Source: Aureibaculum sp. 2308TA14-22 (GTDB taxonomy: Bacteria > Bacteroidota > Bacteroidia > Flavobacteriales > Flavobacteriaceae). Taken from it: a DNA stretch of 64,000 nucleotides. A program made the translations under genes and the position numbers. Each line of letters begins with the position of its first letter. Position 1 is the first letter of the stretch. A model generated the notes under the pieces. That model made no database searches and was not told where the DNA came from. It saw only the letters and a program-made list of their open reading frames with translations. Where the stretch lies: positions 186,001 through 250,000 of the forward strand of contig NZ_JBEWXT010000001.1 of the NCBI RefSeq assembly GCF_040538665.1. The letters are read 5' to 3'. This document shows, in pieces, positions 42,822 through 50,882 of the stretch.

Positions 42822-43781
42822 ATGTTTAAACACCTTGCTATTTTACTTCTTTTAATTGTTTTTGTCAATTGCCAAAAAAAAGACAAGATAGAAATTGATG
42901 TTTCCGATATTGAGGTGGACGTTGATATTCATCGTTTTGATCAGGCGTTTTATACTGCTACCCCAGACAAATTACCAGAACTAAAGACTACATATCCGTA
43001 CTTGTTTCCTGCTCAGAACCATGACAGTATTTGGATTCAGAAAATTAATGATAAAGATGAACAAGAACTGTATGCTGAAACTCAAAAAGTATTCAGTAAT
43101 TTTTCAGACCAAAAAGAGCGGTTAGAAGGTTTATTCAAGCACATTAAGTATTATTATCCAGAGTTTAAATCGCCTAAAATTATTACGTTGTTATCTAACG
43201 TAGATTATGAAAGTAGAGTGGTTTATGCCGATAGTTTGCTGTTCGTTTCATTGGATGTTTACTTGGGAAAGGATAGTAAAATTTATGAAAGCTTCCCTAA
43301 TTATATCAAACAAAATTTTACTAAAGACCATTTAATTGTAGATGTTGCCAATGCGATTACCGATGTTCAATTGCTATTTTCTTCAGATAGGACTTTTGTT
43401 TCAAGAATGGTGCAGCAAGGGAAAAAAATGTATCTGTTAGATGCCTATTTGCCTAGTCTTGGTGACGCAGAAAAAATGGGATATACCCAAGAGCAAATTG
43501 ATTGGGCAGAGTTTAATGACGAAGAAGTTTGGAAGTTCTTCATTCAGAACAAATTATTGTTCAGTACTGAGCAAGAACTTTCTAGACGATTTATTGACAA
43601 TGCTCCGTTTTCAAAATTTTACCAAGCCAATGATAATGAAACTCCTGGAAGCATTGGAGTTTGGTTTGGTTGGCAAATTGTAAGAGCATATATGCAAAAC
43701 ACCGATACCTCATTGCAGGATATGTTAAAAACCAAAAACGAAGAAATATTTAAAAAATCTAAATATAAACCGGAGAAGTGA
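42822..43781 (+). CDS. gldB: Gliding motility lipoprotein GldB
   Basis: GldB is a lipoprotein needed for gliding motility in Flavobacterium. From ATG at 42822 it is 319 residues (42819 gives one more Met), with lipobox FVNCQ (Cys18 from the 42822 start) and the family features VDIHRFDQAFY, FPNYIKQNFTKDHLIVDVANAITD and PGSIGVWFGWQIVRAYM. The role is not biochemically defined; it belongs to the cell-envelope part of the gliding/T9SS machinery. gldC follows, as in F. johnsoniae, and nadE diverges on the other side. Confidence 0.95.
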   Translation: MFKHLAILLLLIVFVNCQKKDKIEIDVSDIEVDVDIHRFDQAFYTATPDKLPELKTTYPYLFPAQNHDSIWIQKINDKDEQELYAETQKVFSNFSDQKERLEGLFKHIKYYYPEFKSPKIITLLSNVDYESRVVYADSLLFVSLDVYLGKDSKIYESFPNYIKQNFTKDHLIVDVANAITDVQLLFSSDRTFVSRMVQQGKKMYLLDAYLPSLGDAEKMGYTQEQIDWAEFNDEEVWKFFIQNKLLFSTEQELSRRFIDNAPFSKFYQANDNETPGSIGVWFGWQIVRAYMQNTDTSLQDMLKTKNEEIFKKSKYKPEK

Positions 43782-43826
43782 GCAGAGAACAATTTTTCAT
43801 TTTTATGAAAAGTTTGTGAATCACTC

Positions 43827-43856
43827 ATCCCGAAAGACCAAAGGGATTTTCGGGAT
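43827..43856. repeat. Inverted repeat between gldB and gldC
   Basis: ATCCCGAAA at 43827-43835 and TTTCGGGAT at 43848-43856 form a perfect 9-bp stem with a 12-base loop containing AAGGGAT. It resembles the CCCGA...GGGAT element at 26792-26820 and may be a dispersed repeat or transcript-stability hairpin within the gldBC unit. Confidence 0.55.
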
Positions 43857-43920
43857 CTCATGAATGTTAAGCAGAATATTTTCGAAGCTGCTATCAATTA
43901 ACTCATTAATTCATTATTCT

Positions 43921-44256
43921 ATGTCAAAACATACTTCCGAAATAAAATTTACTGTTGAATTGGACGAAAATAAAATCCCCGAAAAATTAGCTTGGGATGC
44001 AAAAGACGGCGGTATAGAAAATGAAACGACAAAGGCGGTTCTAATTTCTGTCTGGGACGACAAAAAGAAGGAGACTCTTAAAATGGATTTATGGACAAAG
44101 GATATGCCACTAAACGAAATGCAACATTTTTTCCATCAAACATTACTTTCTATGTCAGACACCTTTTATCGTGCTACCAATGATGAAAAAATGACCGCCA
44201 CAATGCGTGATTTCTGCGAATATTTTGCAGAAAAATTAGAGTTGTTAGAAAAATAA
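43921..44256 (+). CDS. gldC: Gliding motility protein GldC
   Basis: From ATG at 43921 (MSKHTSEI) the protein has 111 residues, the size of GldC. The frame opens at 43864 but those residues are not family-like and overlap the repeat-containing spacer. It has KFTVELDENKIPEKLAWDAKDGG and the helical end MTATMRDFCEYFAEKLELLEK. It is cytoplasmic, with no signal, and supports GldB in gliding, though it is dispensable in some strains. It lies 139 bases after gldB. Confidence 0.95.
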   Translation: MSKHTSEIKFTVELDENKIPEKLAWDAKDGGIENETTKAVLISVWDDKKKETLKMDLWTKDMPLNEMQHFFHQTLLSMSDTFYRATNDEKMTATMRDFCEYFAEKLELLEK

Positions 44257-44260
44257 AAAA

Positions 44261-45394
44261 TTAGATACCTTCGGAATTTATTAACCCAATTATTTTTTGA
44301 TAATCTTCCGTATTTTTTTCAAAATCCATTTCAGAAACATCTATAATTAAAGTGTTCAAATCTTGTTCAGTTTTTATAAAATTAGCGTAACCTCTATGTA
44401 TTTTTTCTAAATATTCTTGCTGTATGTTCTGCTCATAATCTCTCCCTCTTTTTTTTATGTTTTCAAGTAAACTTTCAGTATTCTGATAAAGATAAACGTA
44501 CAAATCGGGCTTGGTAATTTCTTTGTACATTACATCAAAAATACGTCTGTATAATTTGTATTCTTCGTTAGATAAGGAAACTTGTGCAAAAATCAGGGAT
44601 TTAAAAATATAGTAATCGGAAACAATAAAGTTTTTAAATAAATCGAACTGAGCCAAATCATCAGAAAGTTGTTGATACCTATCCGCCAAAAAACTCATTT
44701 CAAGTGGAAAAGCATAACGCTCCATATCTTCATAGTATTTTGGTAAAAAAGGGTTGTCTGCAAAACGTTCTAGTACTAATTTTGCGTTAAAATCATGCCC
44801 GATCATTTTTGCTAATGTCGATTTTCCTGCACCAATATTTCCTTCAATAGCAATATAATTGTATTTTTCTACAAAAGAAATTGGTCTTTTCAGTTGTAAA
44901 TTTGTTTTTTCAATATTAGATATGTCCGCACAATTCACTAGACAGTTTGTAATTGTTTCATTAGCAATGGGGTGTTTTAGTTGTGGTGCAATTTCCACTA
45001 AAGGGACTAATACAAACTTACGTTCCAACATTCTCGGGTGCGGTATGGTCAAATTTTGATCAGAAAAAATAACTTCATTTTCGAAAAGTAGTATATCTAT
45101 ATCAATTGTCCTTGCTTTGTATTCACTTGATGAGTCTCTATTTCTTCCTAAACTTGTTTCAATGGCTAAAACACGTTCTAGCAAAATTTCAGGAGTCAAA
45201 TTGCAAGTAACTTCGATACATATATTTAGAAAGTCATTACTTTTAAAACCCCATGAAGCCGTTTTGTAAACAGAAGAAATTTTGGTAATTCTACCTACAT
45301 TCTTAGCAATTGAATCAATTGCTAATTGCAGATTTTCTAGAGAGCTACCAACATTACTGCCTAATGATAAATATGTGTTTTGATACGTTTTCAT
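44261..45394 (-). CDS. FolK pyrophosphokinase fused to deoxynucleoside kinase
   Basis: From ATG at 45394 (MKTYQNTYLSLGSN) the protein has 377 residues and two enzymes. Residues ~1-160 are HPPK/FolK: YLSLGSNVG, ETSLGRNRDSS, RTIDIDILLFENE, IPHPRMLERKFVLVPL, which add pyrophosphate to 6-hydroxymethyldihydropterin for folate. Residues ~175-377 are a deoxynucleoside kinase: P-loop EGNIGAGKSTLAK, ERFADNPFLPKYYED, SDYYIFKSLIFA, RRIFDVMY and lid KKRGRDYEQN. Both domains have intact motifs. It lies beside gldC and on the same side as a DHFR/ThyA cluster. An upstream in-frame start at 45451 is less likely. Confidence 0.9.
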   Translation of the reverse strand: MKTYQNTYLSLGSNVGSSLENLQLAIDSIAKNVGRITKISSVYKTASWGFKSNDFLNICIEVTCNLTPEILLERVLAIETSLGRNRDSSSEYKARTIDIDILLFENEVIFSDQNLTIPHPRMLERKFVLVPLVEIAPQLKHPIANETITNCLVNCADISNIEKTNLQLKRPISFVEKYNYIAIEGNIGAGKSTLAKMIGHDFNAKLVLERFADNPFLPKYYEDMERYAFPLEMSFLADRYQQLSDDLAQFDLFKNFIVSDYYIFKSLIFAQVSLSNEEYKLYRRIFDVMYKEITKPDLYVYLYQNTESLLENIKKRGRDYEQNIQQEYLEKIHRGYANFIKTEQDLNTLIIDVSEMDFEKNTEDYQKIIGLINSEGI

Positions 45395-45457
45395 CAAAGA
45401 GCTACAAAGAAAAATAAAATCATTAGATAAAAGATTATCTTTGCAGCTCAATTTATA

Positions 45458-45499
45458 AACATTTTAAAATGTTAATAGAGCGTTATGTAACATTTTAAA
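45458..45499. promoter_or_regulatory. Palindromic repeats upstream of sppA
   Basis: A perfect 16-base palindrome AACATTTTAAAATGTT (45458-45473) is followed 31 bases later by a partial copy, AACATTTTAAA (45489-45499), about three helix turns away. It lies between the FolK-dNK start and sppA and could be an operator for either. Confidence 0.4.
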
Positions 45500-45562
45500 G
45501 GATTAAAAGACTTATTTAAAAAAGATAATTAGGGCTTGTGCCCAAAATATAATAATTAATAT

Positions 45563-47335
45563 ATGAAATTTTTAAGGGAATTATTGGCGGCAATATTAGG
45601 TGTTTTTATTGCTATGGGAATTATGTTTGTGATTTTGATGCTATTTATATCTGCCTCGGCTTCAGCATTTGGTGATGATACAAAAGTAACGGTTAAAGAC
45701 AATTCGGTTTTAGAACTGAATCTAGAAAGCCAGATAGTTGATTATGCTCCAAAAAGTAGCGATCCGTTTGCGGAAATTTTTGATATGGAAGAAGGTAAAA
45801 TGGGTTTACAACAGATTTTAAATGCTATTGAAAATGCAAAGAACGATGATAAAATTAAAGGTATAAGCATCAACACATTGTTTGTAAATGCTGGTATGGC
45901 CCAAACACAAGCTGTTAGAGATAAACTGATGGAATTTAAGGAGTCAGGTAAATTTATTACTGCTTATGCTGATTTTTATTTGCAAAGTAATTATTATTTA
46001 AGTTCGGTTGCAGATTCTGTTTATGTTAATCCTATTGGAGAAATTGATTTTAGAGGTCTGTCAACTGAAATATTATATTATAAAGATTTACAAGAAAAAT
46101 CAGGTGTTAAAATGGAAGTTATACGTCATGGTAAATACAAAAGTGCTGTTGAGCCTTTCTTAGAAGATAAAATGAGTGCTGCTAATAGAGAACAGGTTTC
46201 CTCTTTTTTAAATTCTATTTGGGATGAAATAGTTGTTGACATAGCCGATAGTAGAAATAAAACCATATCAGAAGTCGATGCCATTGCTGATGATTTATTG
46301 GCTAGAACACCGGAAATGGCTATTAATAGTAACATGATAGATGATCTACTATTCAATGATGAGTACAATGATAAATTAAAGGTTTTAACTGGAATTGAAA
46401 AAGATAAAAAACTAAATAGTGTTTCCATATCGGATTATATTTCTACCGGAAAAGGAAGAATAAAGTCTACGGCCTCTGATAAAATAGCCATTATTTATGC
46501 ACAGGGAGAAATTATGTATGGTAAAGGTAGTTTGGATGTTATAGGCCAAGAAAAAATTATTGAAGCTTTAAAGAAAACTAGAAAGAATGATAAAATCAAG
46601 GCCATTGTTCTGAGAGTAAATTCTCCAGGTGGTAGTGCTTTAGCGTCAGATTTAATTTGGCGAGAGTTGGAATTGACCAAAAAAGAAAAGCCACTTGTTG
46701 TGTCTATGGGTAATTATGCAGCTTCTGGCGGATATTATATTGCTTGTAATGCTGACGAGATTTTAGCTGAACCAACGACTATAACAGGGTCTATAGGTGT
46801 TTTTGGTATGATTCCTAATTTTAGTGAATTGACCGAAGATATTGGGATAAATGCAGAACAAGTAGGTACAAATAAAAATTCATTTGCGTATAGCCCTTTT
46901 GAACCGATGACCGAAAGTTTTTATAATGTAGCTAAGGAAGGTGTAGAAGGTATATATAAAACTTTTGTAGGCAGAGTTGCTGAAGGTAGAAATATGACTG
47001 AAGCTGAAGTTGATAGTATTGCTCAGGGTAGAGTTTGGACTGGTGTTGAAGCCTTGGAAAATGGTTTGGTAGATAAATTAGGCAGTTTAGATGATGCTGT
47101 TAGCAGAGCTGCCGAGCTAGCAGAAGTGTCTGATTATAGCATTACTAATTATCCGCGTTACAAAACCGATTTTAGAGATGCACTTAACCCAATTTCATTT
47201 ATTAAAATGAGTAAAGAAAATATTTTAAAAGAGGAGTTGGGGGTAGAAAATTACCAAATTTACAAAAGCATAAAGGACTTTGCTAACTTGAAAGGTGTAC
47301 AGGCCAGAATGCCTTTTGAAATGAAGATAAAATAA
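45563..47335 (+). CDS. sppA: Signal peptide peptidase SppA (67-kDa type)
   Basis: SppA is a membrane serine protease that degrades signal peptides. The 590-residue protein has one N-terminal membrane helix (about 8-34) and two ClpP-like halves. The catalytic pair is the Lys in RHGKYKSAVEPFLED (about residue 195) and the Ser in MGNYAASGGYYIAC (about residue 390), with SPGGSALASDLIW before it and GSIGVFGMIPNF after. The length fits the long, two-domain family. It is divergent from the FolK-dNK gene. A palindromic region lies upstream and a terminator downstream. Confidence 0.95.
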   Translation: MKFLRELLAAILGVFIAMGIMFVILMLFISASASAFGDDTKVTVKDNSVLELNLESQIVDYAPKSSDPFAEIFDMEEGKMGLQQILNAIENAKNDDKIKGISINTLFVNAGMAQTQAVRDKLMEFKESGKFITAYADFYLQSNYYLSSVADSVYVNPIGEIDFRGLSTEILYYKDLQEKSGVKMEVIRHGKYKSAVEPFLEDKMSAANREQVSSFLNSIWDEIVVDIADSRNKTISEVDAIADDLLARTPEMAINSNMIDDLLFNDEYNDKLKVLTGIEKDKKLNSVSISDYISTGKGRIKSTASDKIAIIYAQGEIMYGKGSLDVIGQEKIIEALKKTRKNDKIKAIVLRVNSPGGSALASDLIWRELELTKKEKPLVVSMGNYAASGGYYIACNADEILAEPTTITGSIGVFGMIPNFSELTEDIGINAEQVGTNKNSFAYSPFEPMTESFYNVAKEGVEGIYKTFVGRVAEGRNMTEAEVDSIAQGRVWTGVEALENGLVDKLGSLDDAVSRAAELAEVSDYSITNYPRYKTDFRDALNPISFIKMSKENILKEELGVENYQIYKSIKDFANLKGVQARMPFEMKIK

Positions 47336-47366
47336 AATATTACCTTGTAAATTAAAGAAGAGAAAC

Positions 47367-47399
47367 GGCCTTAAAAATATAATTTTTGAGGTCTTTTTT
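47367..47399 (+). terminator. Terminator after sppA
   Basis: A 12-bp stem with two G-U pairs (47367-47378 with 47382-47393, 3-base loop) precedes six T. It lies in the convergent gap with the DHFR gene. Confidence 0.78.
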
Positions 47400-48261
47400 A
47401 TTTTCTCTTGTAAGTAACAAAACTATAATCGTAATCGTGTTTTTCATCTGCATAGTGATTTTCACGACTTATTTCTTTCCAAATAGTACTGTCAATTTCC
47501 GGAAAAAAAGCATCTGCATCAAAGGAGGCATCAACTAAGGTAAGGTCTAGCTTATCTGCTATTTTTATGGCTTGTTCATAGATTTGAGCACCACCCAATA
47601 TATATGGGTCGGGATCTCCAGATTCATAAAGTGCTTCTTCTAAAGAATTTACTACTTTACATAATGGTGCCTTGTAATCTGGATTTCGTGAAATAATAAT
47701 ATTGGTTCTGCTCGGTAAAGGCCCATCTAAAGATTCGTAGGTTTTTCTGCCCATAATTACATCATGTCCAGAAGTTACTTTTTTAAAACGTTTTAGATCA
47801 TTGGGTAAATGCCAAAGTAGCTGATTATTTTTTCCGAGTTCACGATGCTTACCCACAGCAGCGATTATACTAATTGAATTTTTGGTTACTTTTTTTATAG
47901 GGTTTGATGGTTTAATCTGAGGACCGATAACTCCTGTTTTGATTAATTTTTTTTCCAATCTTTCGGTTTCTGCTTTGTGTTTTTTAATCAACTTTTCGGT
48001 TTCTGTCTGTTCCCATTCTTTTCCAAAAAATTTATTAGTAATAAAAACATTTATAAAGTGAAATATCCAAACCAACAGCCAAAGAGCAACCGCATATTTA
48101 AACCATTCGCCATACTTTTCTTGACCAACATTAAAAAAAGTATTCAATACGATTAAAAATAGCGACCCAATTAAAAAAACGATAAAATGATAGTACAATC
48201 TTTTTTTCTGCTTGGTTCGCTTCTTGGCTTTTTCGTAAAGCTCGATTTGTTCCTTTTCCAT
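47398..48261 (-). CDS. Dihydrofolate reductase fused to an N-terminal 2TM domain
   Basis: The 287-residue protein has a 2TM-type domain at 1-95 (two helices: YYHFIVFLIGSLFLIVLNTFF and WFKYAVALWLLVWIFHFINVF), a charged helical linker, and a complete DHFR domain (about 130-287). DHFR motifs are SIIAAVGKHRELGKNNQLLWHLPNDLKRFK, VIMGRKTYESL, NIIISRN and YILGGAQIYEQAI. It reduces dihydrofolate to tetrahydrofolate, needed when ThyA makes dTMP. Ordinary DHFR is about 160 residues and soluble, so this one is probably membrane anchored. It begins three bases after the tandem TonB-C gene. Confidence 0.93.
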   Translation of the reverse strand: MEKEQIELYEKAKKRTKQKKRLYYHFIVFLIGSLFLIVLNTFFNVGQEKYGEWFKYAVALWLLVWIFHFINVFITNKFFGKEWEQTETEKLIKKHKAETERLEKKLIKTGVIGPQIKPSNPIKKVTKNSISIIAAVGKHRELGKNNQLLWHLPNDLKRFKKVTSGHDVIMGRKTYESLDGPLPSRTNIIISRNPDYKAPLCKVVNSLEEALYESGDPDPYILGGAQIYEQAIKIADKLDLTLVDASFDADAFFPEIDSTIWKEISRENHYADEKHDYDYSFVTYKRK

Positions 48262-48264
48262 TAA

Positions 48265-49065
48265 TTATTTTTTCTTTTTAGGCTTTTCTATAACAATGAT
48301 AATAGGCAAATTAAATTCATTACTAATTCCTACATTATTTTTTCCTGCAAGTTCTATTTTTGGTAATTGTTTTAGAATTTTAATAGCCTCGTTTTCAAAA
48401 ATTTTATGCGGCCCTCTTGCTTTAATATTTTTTACGAAACCATCATTGTCAACAGAAAATTGTGTAAAAACTTTTACTTCATCCTTTGGTTTATATCCTA
48501 ATTTCCTAATCTTTTCATAAACAGTTTCATTAGTTAAATTGGAACTGCCTTTTTCGATTACTTTTTTAATATTATCCTTAATATATTGGATATTGACTTT
48601 GTTAGTAATATCATCTTCCATTTTTTTACCGACCATTAAAACAACGGGTAACGTATATTTAACGTCCACGGCATTACCTTCATGATGCCCAGGAGTCATT
48701 TTTGGTAGCGAATAGATTACTCTTATACCTTCTTCTTCTAATGCTTTATGTTCTCCCCTTGCTTTTGCATTTTTAATGGTTCCATCAGATGCTATTTCGA
48801 AATTTACGTACAATTTGGTCTTACCAGGTTCAAGACCAACTTCATTGGCTAATTTTGTATTAAAATTCTTAGAGACATGTTTTACAATCTGATTTTGGAG
48901 ACATCTTTTTTGTAGCTTTTTTTCTATGTTCTCGCAACCGGGAAATATCGGAGGGTTTTCAATAATAGCAAAACCAACGGTCTCCGATTTTGACGTGTTA
49001 TTTTCTTGCGAAAAACCGGAAAATGCACAAAGAATCCAAAATGTAATTATAAAATATTTAATCAT
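48265..49065 (-). CDS. Exported protein with two tandem TonB C-terminal-like domains
   Basis: The 266-residue protein has a signal peptide ending GFSQ, a FPGCEN...CLQNQIVKHV element, and two copies of a TonB-C-like fold (about 60-147 and 165-262). Each copy has the DGxIKNxKARGxHK core: FEIASDGTIKNAKARGEHK and FSVDNDGFVKNIKARGPHK, and a later LPK...LPV strand. No proline-rich segment or membrane anchor besides the signal is seen, so it is not a standard energy-transducing TonB. It could bind outer-membrane receptors or peptidoglycan. It precedes the DHFR gene by three bases. Confidence 0.88.
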   Translation of the reverse strand: MIKYFIITFWILCAFSGFSQENNTSKSETVGFAIIENPPIFPGCENIEKKLQKRCLQNQIVKHVSKNFNTKLANEVGLEPGKTKLYVNFEIASDGTIKNAKARGEHKALEEEGIRVIYSLPKMTPGHHEGNAVDVKYTLPVVLMVGKKMEDDITNKVNIQYIKDNIKKVIEKGSSNLTNETVYEKIRKLGYKPKDEVKVFTQFSVDNDGFVKNIKARGPHKIFENEAIKILKQLPKIELAGKNNVGISNEFNLPIIIVIEKPKKKK

Positions 49066-49074
49066 ATTCTGAAA

Positions 49075-49266
49075 TTACATGCTTTTTAACCATTCTTTAA
49101 TATATCCTGAAAAGTCTTCTGGCTCTAAGGCATTATGCTTATTGTCAAATTCTATATGTTCGCTTTCCAAGGTGTTTAAAATAGTCTGAATAGCATTCAG
49201 CTTATTTTCATCTTCAATCTGATTAATTCGCTCAATCAAATCTTTCTTTAAAACTTCTTTTTTCAT
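49075..49266 (-). CDS. Small hypothetical protein
   Basis: The 63-residue protein is helical and acidic: an N-terminal LIERINQIEDENKLNAIQTILNTLES and a C-terminal SGYIKEWLKS. Small proteins of this shape are often antitoxin-like, but no toxin gene adjoins it. It lies nine bases upstream of the tandem TonB-C gene on the same strand and may be cotranscribed. Coding is supported by position and composition only. Confidence 0.5.
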   Translation of the reverse strand: MKKEVLKKDLIERINQIEDENKLNAIQTILNTLESEHIEFDNKHNALEPEDFSGYIKEWLKSM

Positions 49267-49574
49267 GATGCTATTTTTGTTTAGAATTATTTTATACTGT
49301 CAACATATAATTGTCTATTTATCAAATAAATAGAATTAACACTTTATTCAAAGTGTAATTTTTTGAGTAAATTAACTATAAAATTACAAATTTTATTCAA
49401 AAAAATGATTTTAAAAATAAGATTTATATAATATTTAACGCTGAATTTTGAAGTTTTCTTTTTTTAGCTGTTCAAAATTAAATTATTGTTAAATCGACTT
49501 AATTATCAGTAGATTAGCTATGAAATATTGAAAATCTTATTTAATTTTGCCGAAAATTTTAAAACACAGAAATT
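49267..49574. other. AT-rich gap without a gene
   Basis: This 308-base divergent gap has no convincing ORF. The only clear element is a TAATTTTG -7 box at 49542-49549 for the plus-strand gene. I see no strong hairpin. Confidence 0.5.
49542..49549 (+). promoter_or_regulatory. Candidate -7 box for the CBM48 gene
   Basis: TAATTTTGC fits TAnnTTTG and lies 25 bases before the start. The -33 is unclear (a TTG at 49528 is too near). Confidence 0.45.
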
Positions 49575-49874
49575 ATGGCAATTACTAAGAATTATTTAAA
49601 AACAAAACCAGTTTGTAAGGTAACATTTACCGTTGCTGAAACTGAAGCAGAAAAAGTTGCAGTTGTTGGAGATTTTAACAATTGGAAACCTGCAAAAAAG
49701 TATGAGTTAAAAAAGTTGAAAAACGGTAACTTTAAAGGAACTGTTGATTTAGAAAAAGATCAAGCTTATCAATTTAGATATTTAGTTGATGGTGCTTACA
49801 AAAATGACGAGCAAGCTGATAGCTATGCTTGGAACGATTACGCTGGAGCTGAAAATGCAGTTTTAGAATTGTAG
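49575..49874 (+). CDS. Isoamylase early-set (CBM48-like) domain protein
   Basis: The 99-residue protein is a single early-set immunoglobulin-like domain: CKVTFTVAETEAEKVAVVGDFNNWKPAKKYELKKL, GTVDLEKDQAYQFRYLVDG and ADSYAWNDY. DFNNW and YQFRYLVDG are the typical glycogen-binding motifs of CBM48/AMPK-beta-like domains. It is alone, without a catalytic domain or signal peptide, so it may be a small glycogen-binding or regulatory protein. It has its own promoter box and terminator. Confidence 0.92.
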   Translation: MAITKNYLKTKPVCKVTFTVAETEAEKVAVVGDFNNWKPAKKYELKKLKNGNFKGTVDLEKDQAYQFRYLVDGAYKNDEQADSYAWNDYAGAENAVLEL

Positions 49875-49899
49875 AATAACCAAAATAACTCTAAATTTA

Positions 49900-49940
49900 A
49901 AATCCCAAATTCTAGCACTAGAATTTGGGATTTTTATTTT
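49900..49940 (+). terminator. Strong terminator after the CBM48 gene
   Basis: A perfect 15-16-bp stem (49900-49915 with 49918-49933, tiny loop) followed by a long T-rich run. The A-rich flank may let it act on the minus-strand thyA transcript too. Confidence 0.9.
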
Positions 49941-49955
49941 TTTTGAAATTTGATT

Positions 49956-50780
49956 TTAAACAGCTACTGTTCCTTTAATATGTGGATGTGGATTATAGTC
50001 CAACAATTCAAAATCTTCAAATTTAAAATCAAAAATACTTTTGATTTCAGGGTTTATTTTCATTTTGGGTAATGGCCTTAAGTCACGCGATAATTGCAAT
50101 TCCAATTGTTCAATATGATTACTGTAAATATGGGCATCACCAAACGTATGTATAAATTCTCCCGCTTCGTAGTCACAAACTTGAGCAATCATCATTGTGA
50201 ATAAAGCATAAGAAGCAATGTTAAAAGGAACTCCTAAAAATATATCGGCACTACGTTGGTAGAGTTGGCAAGAAAGTTTTCCATTGGCAACGTAAAACTG
50301 GAAAAAAGCATGGCAAGGCGGTAACGCGGCTTTTCCGTTGGCAACATTTTCGCTAAATGATTTTGATGTGTCTGGTAATACTGAAGGATTCCAAGCTGAC
50401 ACCATCATTCTCCTACTATCGGGATTGTTTTTTAAGGTTTCGATGACATCGGTCAGTTGATCAATTTCATCACTGTTCCAATTCCGCCATTGATGCCCGT
50501 AAACAGGACCTAAATCGCCATTTTCATCGGCCCAAGCATTCCATATCCGCACACCGTTTTCTTGCAAATAATTAATATTGGTATCTCCATTAATAAACCA
50601 AAGCAACTCGTAAATAATTGATTTTAAATGTAATTTTTTAGTGGTTACAATTGGGAAACCTTCGCTCAAATCAAATCGCATCTGATGTCCAAAAACACTT
50701 TTAGTACCTGTACCAGTACGATCTCCTTTTTCGTTTCCGTTTTCTAAAACGTGTTTTACTAAATCATGATATTGCTTCAT
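49956..50780 (-). CDS. thyA: Thymidylate synthase
   Basis: ThyA methylates dUMP to dTMP using methylenetetrahydrofolate, and produces dihydrofolate. The 274-residue protein has the nucleophile Cys in [44 protein letters not shown], and [15 protein letters not shown]. It has the classical, not the flavin-dependent, form, so it depends on DHFR, which is encoded nearby (47398-48261). It ends close to the convergent CBM48 terminator and follows the nucleoside transporter by about 100 bases. Confidence 0.97.
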   Translation of the reverse strand: MKQYHDLVKHVLENGNEKGDRTGTGTKSVFGHQMRFDLSEGFPIVTTKKLHLKSIIYELLWFINGDTNINYLQENGVRIWNAWADENGDLGPVYGHQWRNWNSDEIDQLTDVIETLKNNPDSRRMMVSAWNPSVLPDTSKSFSENVANGKAALPPCHAFFQFYVANGKLSCQLYQRSADIFLGVPFNIASYALFTMMIAQVCDYEAGEFIHTFGDAHIYSNHIEQLELQLSRDLRPLPKMKINPEIKSIFDFKFEDFELLDYNPHPHIKGTVAV

Positions 50781-50882
50781 TTTTCTGTATTGATTTGGAT
50801 TGGCAAATTACTGAAAAGCTTTAAGATTAAATGTAAAGGAATTTCAATTTTATTAAAAGTTTATTAACTAGGATTTTGGTTA

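Noticed and set aside
46126-46428. 100-codon minus-strand frame inside sppA
   Set aside because: Antisense shadow of the SppA coding sequence without signal or motif.
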